This document shows positions 58,135-64,000 of a DNA stretch of 64,000 bases, in pieces; within the stretch, counting starts at the first letter, position 1; each line of letters begins with the position of its first letter. The translations under genes were made by a program, and so were the position numbers. The stretch is from Microbacteriaceae bacterium (GTDB lineage Bacteria > Actinomycetota > Actinomycetes > Actinomycetales > Microbacteriaceae), in contig JACMPQ010000037.1 of assembly GCA_014377425.1 (NCBI GenBank), positions 1 through 64,000 on the forward strand. The letters run 5' to 3'. A model generated the notes under the pieces. The model was not told the origin of the DNA. It did no database searches and saw only the letters and a program-made list of their open reading frames with translations.

Positions 58135-58245
58135 AAATGCACTGTTTCCGGGGAGTAGATGGTGCCTTCTAGTGACCTAATTCTACGTCTACACTGGGGA
58201 GAGTTTGCCGTGAAGCGTTGAGCCTTCGCTGCAGGAAGGCTTCAC

Positions 58246-58956
58246 GTGACCATCGCTAGAACCGTACTCATCACCGGCGGTAACCGGGGTATTGGCTTTG
58301 CCATTGCTCAGGAATTCGTGGCCCTCGGACACCGTGTGGCCGTAACATCGCGATCGGGAGCTGGTCCCGAAGGATCGCTTACGGTTTTGGCTGATGTCAC
58401 GGATGTCGCATCGATCGATGCCGCATTCACCGCGGTTGAGGCCGAGCTCGGCCCGATCGAGGTGGTGGTCGCAAATGCCGGCATCACCAAAGACACACTG
58501 CTGCTTCGGATGACCGAGGATGATTTCACGAGTGTTGTCGACACCAACTTGTCGGGCGCTTTTCGGGTCATCAAACGTGCGTCGAAGGGCATGCTCAAGG
58601 CGCGCTTTGGTCGCGTTATCTTAGTTTCCAGCGTGGTGGGTCTCTACGGCTCGGCCGGTCAGGTGAATTACGCGGCGTCGAAAAGCGGCCTGATTGGTCT
58701 CGCTCGTTCAGTGACCCGCGAGTTGGGTTCTCGCGGCATCACCGCAAACGTCGTGGCTCCCGGCTTCATCGAAACCGACATGACCGCAGAGCTCGCCGAC
58801 GCTCAGCAGTCCGACTACCGCAAGGCAATTCCGGCAGGGCGGTTTGGTAGCGCGACCGAGGTCGCGCGCGTGGTCACCTGGCTAGCCAGCGATGATGCCG
58901 GATACATCTCGGGTGCTGTCATCCCGGTGGATGGCGGCCTCGGGATGGGCCACTAG
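58246..58956 (+). CDS. fabG: 3-oxoacyl-ACP reductase (FabG-type SDR)
   Basis: Short-chain dehydrogenase of 236 residues. It has the Rossmann ITGGNRGIGFAIAQEF, the NAG motif ANAGITKD, and the catalytic SS...YAASK arrangement. GTG 58246 follows GGAAGG. It is monocistronic with a partly independent leader. The exact substrate is not certain, as SDR enzymes vary, but the sequence fits ketoacyl-ACP reduction. Confidence 0.88.
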   Translation: MTIARTVLITGGNRGIGFAIAQEFVALGHRVAVTSRSGAGPEGSLTVLADVTDVASIDAAFTAVEAELGPIEVVVANAGITKDTLLLRMTEDDFTSVVDTNLSGAFRVIKRASKGMLKARFGRVILVSSVVGLYGSAGQVNYAASKSGLIGLARSVTRELGSRGITANVVAPGFIETDMTAELADAQQSDYRKAIPAGRFGSATEVARVVTWLASDDAGYISGAVIPVDGGLGMGH

Positions 58957-58983
58957 CGCGCGATAGCGCTCGGAAGCACGGGC

Positions 58984-59625
58984 TTAGGAGCGGCGAATCC
59001 CGAGTAACGGAAGTAGTTGCCCGAGATCACGGACATCCATAATAAGATCCGCACGGTCGCGCACCGGTGCCTTGGCATCGAAGGCCACCGACAGTCCGGT
59101 AATCGCCATCATCTCGAGATCATTGGCGCCGTCGCCGACCGCAACGGTCTGGCTCAGGGGCACACAGCAATCCGAGGCCCACTCGCGAAGGGTCGCTGCC
59201 TTAGCCTGGGCATCAATGATTGGTCCGCTGAGGCCGCCGGTGAGTCGTCCGTCTTCGACCTCGAGTCGATTGGCCCGCGCGTAGTCCAGACCGAGTTCGG
59301 CGGCGAGCGGATCGAGAAGTTCATGAAAGCCACCGGAGACCGCGCCGATGCGCCCGCCCGCCGCATGGATGCCAGCAATGAGTTCAACAACTCCCGTGGT
59401 GACAGCGAGGGTTTTTCCCACTTCGGCAAACACCGAGACTGGTAAGCCGGCCAATGTCGCCGCCCTAGCGCGCAAGCTGAGTTCAAAATCAAGCTCACCG
59501 TTCATTGCTCGAAGGGTGATCTCCTCGACCTCCGCCAGGGAGCCGGCCTTGGCTGCGAGAAGTTCAATCACCTCGTCTTCAATGAGGGTGGAATCAACGT
59601 CGAGAACTGCCAGAAACTGTGCCAT
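58984..59625 (-). CDS. serB: Phosphoserine phosphatase
   Basis: HAD-family phosphatase for the last step of serine synthesis. The 213-residue core has the catalytic LDVDSTLIEDE at residues 6-16, GAVSGGFHELLDPLA and VGDGANDLEMM. ATG 59625 is chosen because it puts the DxD motif at residue 8; the track start at 59718 adds a non-conserved stretch and has no family support. No ACT domain is present. It is convergent with the fabG-like gene. Confidence 0.92.
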   Translation of the reverse strand: MAQFLAVLDVDSTLIEDEVIELLAAKAGSLAEVEEITLRAMNGELDFELSLRARAATLAGLPVSVFAEVGKTLAVTTGVVELIAGIHAAGGRIGAVSGGFHELLDPLAAELGLDYARANRLEVEDGRLTGGLSGPIIDAQAKAATLREWASDCCVPLSQTVAVGDGANDLEMMAITGLSVAFDAKAPVRDRADLIMDVRDLGQLLPLLGIRRS

Positions 59626-59721
59626 GACCCGCGAATACCCCTGATTGTCACCGGACCCCCGCGGCTGCGACTTTCCTTGGGCGGTGATGCTCAGGAGTGC
59701 TGCCATGGGTAACGGCAAAGA

Positions 59722-60966
59722 CTAAACGACGCGGACTCCCTTGCCCACGACGGTGATTCCGGTTTCGGTGACGGTAAAACCACGAGCCCGATCGGCATCC
59801 GCATCCACCCCGACGGTCGCGCCAGCTTCGACAACGACTTCCTTATCCAGAATAGCCCGCCGCACGATGGCGTTCGGGCCGATGTGTACGCGATCAAAGA
59901 TGATGGAATCGATCACCTGCGCCCCACCCTCGATCGTGGCCCACGGCCCCAATACGCTCCGCTCGACGTGAGCTCCGGAGAGTAACGACCCGAGAGAAAC
60001 AATGGAGTCGGTGGTGGTGCCGAGGTTTCCGTTGGAATCCCTCACAAATTTTGCCGGCGGCGAGTTGCGTTGCTGGCTGAAAATGGGCCAATCGGTGTTG
60101 TACAGATTGAAAATTGGCAGTGCTGAGATGAGATCTTGGTGCGCATCGAAAAAGGATTCGATGGTTCCCACGTCCCGCCAGTAGTAACGGTCTCGATCGG
60201 TTGCCCCGGGAACGTCGTTGCGATTCAGATCGTAAACAGCCGCGTCATTGCGGGAGACGAACCAGGGAACGATGTCGCCGCCCATGTCGTGCGCGGAATC
60301 TTCGTTCTCCCCGTCGCGAATGACCGCATCCATCAGGACATCGGCGTTGAACACATAGTTGCCCATCGAGGCCAGCACTTCGGTGGGGGAGTCCGCCAAT
60401 CCCTCTGGATTTTCGGGCTTCTCGAGAAAGGCCCGAATCCGTGTCGGGTCATCCGGCTGAACATCAATGACGCCGAATTGGTTCGCCAGTGAGATGGGCT
60501 GCCGGATGGCCGCTACCGTGACTCCGGCGCCGGATTCTATGTGAGCTTCAATCATCTGAGAGAAGTCCATGCGGTAGACGTGATCCGCCCCGACAACGAC
60601 AACGATGTCGGGTTTCTCGTCGCGCAGAAGGTTGAGGCTCTGCAGAATCGCGTCAGCGGAACCGGCAAACCAGCGCTTACCCAGGCGCTGCTGGGCCGGA
60701 ACGGATGCGACATAGGAATTGGTCAACCCGGAGAGCCTCCAGGTTTGAGAAACGTGGCGGTCGAGACTGTGTGACTTGTACTGAGTCAACACCACGATTT
60801 GCCGGAGCCCCGAGTTCAATAAATTCGAGAGCGCGAAGTCAATGAGGCGATAGTTGCCCGCGAAGGGAACCCCCGGTTTGGCGCGGTCGGCAGTGAGCGG
60901 CATCAGCCGTTTACCCTCCCCGCCAGCGAGGACGATGCCGAAGATCTTCTTTGATGCTGGTGCCAT
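59722..60966 (-). CDS. glgC: Glucose-1-phosphate adenylyltransferase
   Basis: Makes ADP-glucose, the donor for glycogen. The 414-residue protein has the allosteric and catalytic [32 protein letters not shown] at its start and the [20 protein letters not shown] loop. A left-handed beta-helix forms its C-terminus. It is divergent from the glycogen synthase gene with only 46 bases between starts, so the two share a control region. Confidence 0.95.
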   Translation of the reverse strand: MAPASKKIFGIVLAGGEGKRLMPLTADRAKPGVPFAGNYRLIDFALSNLLNSGLRQIVVLTQYKSHSLDRHVSQTWRLSGLTNSYVASVPAQQRLGKRWFAGSADAILQSLNLLRDEKPDIVVVVGADHVYRMDFSQMIEAHIESGAGVTVAAIRQPISLANQFGVIDVQPDDPTRIRAFLEKPENPEGLADSPTEVLASMGNYVFNADVLMDAVIRDGENEDSAHDMGGDIVPWFVSRNDAAVYDLNRNDVPGATDRDRYYWRDVGTIESFFDAHQDLISALPIFNLYNTDWPIFSQQRNSPPAKFVRDSNGNLGTTTDSIVSLGSLLSGAHVERSVLGPWATIEGGAQVIDSIIFDRVHIGPNAIVRRAILDKEVVVEAGATVGVDADADRARGFTVTETGITVVGKGVRVV

Positions 60967-61012
60967 GGGCTAACAGTAGGGGTATGTGCCGGGGTGTACT
61001 AGCGTTCGGGGG

Positions 61013-62194
61013 GTGAGAGTCGACCTAATTACACGCGAATACCCACCGGAGGTTTACGGCGGAGCGGGAGTGCACGTCACCGAGCTCGTTCGAGCCCTGA
61101 AACCGGTAACCGACGTGCTGGTGCGCTGTTTTGGCGAACCTCGCACCGAGGCCGGGGTATACGCCTATCCGGTGCCGGCAGAGCTCGCTGGCGCTAATCC
61201 TGCCCTCACCACATTGGGGGTTGATTTACAGATAGCGCAGGCGGTTGCCGGAGCCGACGTGGTGCACTCGCACACCTGGTATGCGAACGGGGCCGGGCAC
61301 CTTGCTTCCCTGCTGCACGGGATTCCGCACGTTGTTACCGCGCACAGTCTGGAACCGATGCGGCCGTGGAAGGCAGAGCAGCTCGGCGGCGGCTATCGCG
61401 TCTCCAGCTGGATCGAGCGCACGGCTTTTGAAAACGCGGATGCCGTGATCGCCGTAAGCCGAGGAATGCGTTCGGATATTCTGCGCGCGTACCCCTCGCT
61501 CAACGAGGATCGCGTCTCCGTCGTTTATAACGGCATCGATCTTCAGCAGTGGAAGCCAGTTCAGGATCACGACTTGGTGCGCCGACTAGGAATCGATCCA
61601 GACCGCCCCTCGGTCGTCTTCGTTGGACGCATCACCCGGCAGAAGGGCTTGCCGTATTTGTTGCGTGCGGCCAAACAGCTACCCAAAGATGTTCAGTTTG
61701 TGTTGTGCGCAGGCGCTCCCGATACTCCGGAGATTCTCGCCGAGGTGCAGGCAGGAGTCGCCGAACTCGCGGCATCCCGCTCCGGGGTCGTATGGATTGA
61801 CCGGCTGCTGAGCCAGCACGAATTGTCAGCCGTGTTGAGTGTTGCCACCACTTTTGTGTGTCCCTCGGTGTACGAACCCCTCGGAATCGTCAACCTCGAG
61901 GCGATGGCCTGTGGCGTTGCGGTCGTGGGAACGGCCACCGGCGGAATTCCGGAGGTCGTCGACGATGGGGTTACCGGTCGGCTGGTTCCGATCGAGCAAT
62001 TGCAAGACGGTACCGGAACCCCCATCGATCCCGATCGTTTTGTGCGTGACCTCGCCGCGACTCTGATCGAAGTAGTCAGCGATCCCGACACTGCCAAACG
62101 GTACGGAGCAGCGGGTCGAGATCGAGCCGAAATGGAGTTCGGCTGGGAACGAATTGCGAGGCAAACTCAGGCAATTTACGACTCGCTTACTTGA
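61013..62194 (+). CDS. glgA: Glycogen synthase / maltose-1-phosphate synthase (GT4)
   Basis: GT4-type enzyme of 393 residues that elongates glucan from ADP-glucose. In mycobacteria the closest type (GlgM) makes maltose-1-phosphate, so the exact product is open. It has VDLITREYPPEVYGGAGVHVTEL, HSHTWYANGAGHL, VFVGRITRQKGLPYLLRAA and the EX7E motif EPLGIVNLE. GTG 61013 is chosen because it gives the conserved start; its leader is very short. Confidence 0.9.
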   Translation: MRVDLITREYPPEVYGGAGVHVTELVRALKPVTDVLVRCFGEPRTEAGVYAYPVPAELAGANPALTTLGVDLQIAQAVAGADVVHSHTWYANGAGHLASLLHGIPHVVTAHSLEPMRPWKAEQLGGGYRVSSWIERTAFENADAVIAVSRGMRSDILRAYPSLNEDRVSVVYNGIDLQQWKPVQDHDLVRRLGIDPDRPSVVFVGRITRQKGLPYLLRAAKQLPKDVQFVLCAGAPDTPEILAEVQAGVAELAASRSGVVWIDRLLSQHELSAVLSVATTFVCPSVYEPLGIVNLEAMACGVAVVGTATGGIPEVVDDGVTGRLVPIEQLQDGTGTPIDPDRFVRDLAATLIEVVSDPDTAKRYGAAGRDRAEMEFGWERIARQTQAIYDSLT

Positions 62195-62242
62195 GCTGTC
62201 GCGCTGCGGGAGCGGGATGCGGAGGTGCCCTAGGGTGGAGAT

Positions 62243-63025
62243 ATGGCCCGTGTTCTTCAGCTCTCAGATGTCTCGGTCGTTCGCGGCGGTACCCCGATTC
62301 TCGACTCCGTCTCCTGGACGGTCAATGACGACGAGCGCTGGGTGATTCTGGGGCCGAACGGTGCCGGAAAAACTACCCTGCTGCAGGTCGCCGCCGCTTT
62401 TCTTCACCCGACGTCGGGCACGGCGCATGTGCTCGATGACACCCTCGGACGAAGCGACCTTTTTGAGTTACGCCCGCGGATTGGGTTTGCCTCGAGCGCT
62501 CTCGCCCGCAAAATTCCGGGGGAGGAGACGGTACTGAACGTTGTACTCACGGCCGCCTACGCCGTTACTGGTCGCTGGAATGAAAGCTACGAGGATGTCG
62601 ACGTTCGCCGCGCTCAGCGTGTGCTTGCCGAATGGAAGCTCGGCGATTTCGCCAGTCGCCGCTTCGGCGAACTCAGTGACGGCGAGCAGAAGCGGGTACA
62701 GATTGCCCGTTCGGTAATGACAGATCCTGAGCTGCTCCTGCTGGATGAACCGGCCGCGAGCCTCGATCTCGGAGCGCGGGAGGAGCTGCTGCAAATCCTC
62801 GGCGGATATGCTAGCGCGCCCCAGGCTCCCGCAATCGTTATGGTGACGCATCACGTGGAAGAAATTGCCGTCGGGTTCAGTCACGCATTGGTGATGAAGG
62901 CCGGAAAAGTTTTTGCCTCCGGTCCCATCGCCGAGGTAATCACGGGTGAGGTTCTGAGCCCCGCATTTGATCTTCCCCTCATCGTAGAGGAGCGCGATCG
63001 TCGGTTTGTGGCTCGCGCAGCCTGA
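62243..63025 (+). CDS. ABC transporter ATP-binding protein (orphan)
   Basis: A 260-residue ABC ATPase with Walker A GPNGAGKTTLLQ, signature LSDGEQKRVQIARS and Walker B LLLLDEPAASLD, followed by the switch His (TH). No membrane partner gene is next to it, so its cargo is unknown. It belongs by pattern to the YlmA/ModF type, some of which act without a permease. It lies 48 bases after the glycogen synthase gene. Confidence 0.88.
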   Translation: MARVLQLSDVSVVRGGTPILDSVSWTVNDDERWVILGPNGAGKTTLLQVAAAFLHPTSGTAHVLDDTLGRSDLFELRPRIGFASSALARKIPGEETVLNVVLTAAYAVTGRWNESYEDVDVRRAQRVLAEWKLGDFASRRFGELSDGEQKRVQIARSVMTDPELLLLDEPAASLDLGAREELLQILGGYASAPQAPAIVMVTHHVEEIAVGFSHALVMKAGKVFASGPIAEVITGEVLSPAFDLPLIVEERDRRFVARAA

Positions 63026-63120
63026 CGCCCGCCCTTGTCATCTGGTAACATCGGGGGTTGGCCCACTGGGCTCAGGTTTTAACGCTGTAGATCCATCCCA
63101 TTCACAATCCAAGGAATCTC

Positions 63121-63372
63121 ATGAAGTCTGACATCCACCCCACATATGCCGCCGTTGTCTTTCGTGATCTGGCGTCGGGTGCGACCTTCCTGACTCGCTC
63201 GACGGTGAGCAGCGCGAAGACCATCGACTGGGAAGACGGCAACACCTACCCGGTGATCGACGTAGAAATCTCCTCCGAATCTCACCCGTTCTACACGGGC
63301 AAGCAGCGCATCCTCGACTCCGCTGGCCGCGTTGAGAAGTTCAACACGCGTTACAAGGGTTTCGGAGCCTAA
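63121..63372 (+). CDS. rpmE2: 50S ribosomal protein L31 type B
   Basis: An 83-residue L31 of the type lacking the zinc-binding cysteines, starting [25 protein letters not shown] is upstream. Such paralogues often replace the zinc form under zinc shortage in actinobacteria, but no Zur box was identified. A strong terminator follows. Confidence 0.95.
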   Translation: MKSDIHPTYAAVVFRDLASGATFLTRSTVSSAKTIDWEDGNTYPVIDVEISSESHPFYTGKQRILDSAGRVEKFNTRYKGFGA

Positions 63373-63423
63373 GCGCCCTGTACGAAAATACGTTTACAAC
63401 CACGCACTCTGCACGACCCAGGG

Positions 63424-63460
63424 CGGCTCGACCACATTCACGTGGGCGGGCCGCTTTTTG
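63424..63460 (+). terminator. Terminator of rpmE2
   Basis: GCGGCTCGACCAC pairs with GTGGGCGGGCCGC over 13 bases with one wobble and one mismatch, followed by TTTTT. Confidence 0.87.
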
Positions 63461-63503
63461 GCGCATCGGGAACGTTGCTCAGTCCGGTCGCCTAGGTACC
63501 TTG

Positions 63504-63645
63504 CTTAGGCCGTTCGCTCTGGCCGTTCGCTCTGGCCGATTGCTTAGACTCGTCATTCTGGCGAGACGCTTAGACGAGCCGTTCTGGCTGGTCGTTTAGA
63601 CGAGCCGGTCTAGCAAGCCGTTTAGACGAGCCGCTCTGGCCAGTC
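63504..63645 (-). repeat. 26-bp tandem repeat carrying the exonuclease gene's 3' end
   Basis: Four full units begin at 63542, 63568, 63594 and 63620 (core TTAGACGAGCCG), preceded by partial copies from 63504. On the minus strand the unit reads DWPERLV-stop; the last copy is the true end of the exonuclease gene and the others are untranslated copies of it. Confidence 0.85.
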
Positions 63646-64000
63646 GCCGAACGAGGTGAACGTCGGGTCTTTGGTGCGCCGCATGTACTCCTGAAAGTTC
63701 GCAGCCTGATCGGCGCACCAGTCTGCCTGGCGGGTTTGTAAGACCGTGAGGTCTGTGCCGAGCTCAGTGGCGAATTTGCGCGCGATCGCCTGCCCCACCC
63801 GGCCCGCTGCCACGGCATCCGCGGTGGCGTTGTGGGCATCCGAAAGTTCAACGCCATAAAATTCGGCAGCGCTTTCGAGGGTGCGCTTGCCCTTGCGATA
63901 CTTGTCCATCGCCCGGTCGATGACCAGCGGATCGATGATCGGTGTGGGAGATTCGAGGGGGATGACGCCGTGCCGACGAGCTTCCCGATTGAGCAGGGTG
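63622..64000 (-). CDS. DnaQ-like 3'-5' exonuclease, C-terminal part
   Basis: The frame enters from the right edge of the window and ends at 63622. The visible 125 residues include PIIDPLVIDRAMDKYRKGKRTLESAAEFYGVELSDAHNATADAVAAG, the ExoIII motif HxxxxD of DEDDh exonucleases (DNA polymerase III epsilon type), but the catalytic DxE site lies outside the window. The track start at 63909 is internal; the frame continues upstream. The gene's last codons lie in the 26-bp repeat. Confidence 0.85.
   Translation of the reverse strand, partial: TLLNREARRHGVIPLESPTPIIDPLVIDRAMDKYRKGKRTLESAAEFYGVELSDAHNATADAVAAGRVGQAIARKFATELGTDLTVLQTRQADWCADQAANFQEYMRRTKDPTFTSFGDWPERLV

Noticed and set aside
63504-63645. 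CRISPR-like array
   Set aside because: The 26-bp units are directly adjacent with no unique spacers, and no cas gene is near.

Overview
The window is typical actinobacterial chromosome, most likely from the family Microbacteriaceae; the genus cannot be named from sequence alone. The basis is actinobacteria-specific genes in their usual order: uvrB-uvrA-uvrC-rapZ-whiA, gap-pgk-tpiA-secG-rbpA, opcA next to zwf, a suf operon with an embedded Rieske ferredoxin gene, a DUF3099 protein, and a glgC/glgA divergon. The DNA looks GC-rich, GTG starts are frequent, and there are many 4-bp ATGA overlaps. No tRNA, rRNA, CRISPR array, prophage or insertion sequence was seen.

Region 1 (about 1-19,000) is an accessory exopolysaccharide locus. 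The left, plus-strand block encodes a membrane O-acyltransferase, a lipoprotein esterase, a Wzz/BY-kinase chain-length regulator, an exported BNR-type protein, an Alg14-Alg13 fused glycosyltransferase, a polysaccharide pyruvyl transferase and a GT4 glycosyltransferase. A minus-strand operon (wzy-like polymerase, GT, flippase-pyruvyltransferase fusion, GT4, GT2) is translationally coupled almost throughout. Between the blocks lie a secreted beta-helix protein and a Tat-exported ferritin-like protein. Together these could build, pyruvylate, acylate, flip and polymerise a surface polysaccharide. No priming phosphoglycosyltransferase is present, so it may lie outside the window.

Region 2 (19,000-23,600) holds acs (acetyl-CoA synthetase) and, divergently, a secreted M11-like metallopeptidase with three HFYT repeats. 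Region 3 (23,700-39,750) is conserved core: rpsA, coaE, uvrB, uvrA, uvrC, rapZ, whiA, a superoxide dismutase gene, gap, pgk, tpiA, secG, rbpA. UvrA carries an unexpected valine in place of the Walker B aspartate of its second ATPase domain, plus a repetitive basic tail.

Region 4 (39,800-50,400) is the pentose phosphate/glycolysis cluster on the minus strand (tkt, tal, pgi, zwf, opcA, pgl), with haem A biosynthesis (ctaB, ctaA) beside it. Region 5 (50,600-54,800) is the suf Fe-S assembly operon (sufB, sufD, Rieske, sufC, sufT-like), without sufS, sufU or sufR. Region 6 (55,000-64,000) contains an ABC-F ATPase, SURF1 with a small Cys-rich partner, DUF3099, fabG-like, serB, glgC/glgA, an orphan ABC ATPase, rpmE2 (L31 type B) and the 3' part of a DnaQ-like exonuclease.

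A recurrent oddity is short in-frame tandem repeats (mostly 15 bp) at gene ends and in linkers, and tandem duplications of the 3' ends of two genes (the exonuclease and ctaA). The strongest candidates for follow-up are the UvrA Walker B substitution and the Wzx-pyruvyltransferase fusion.
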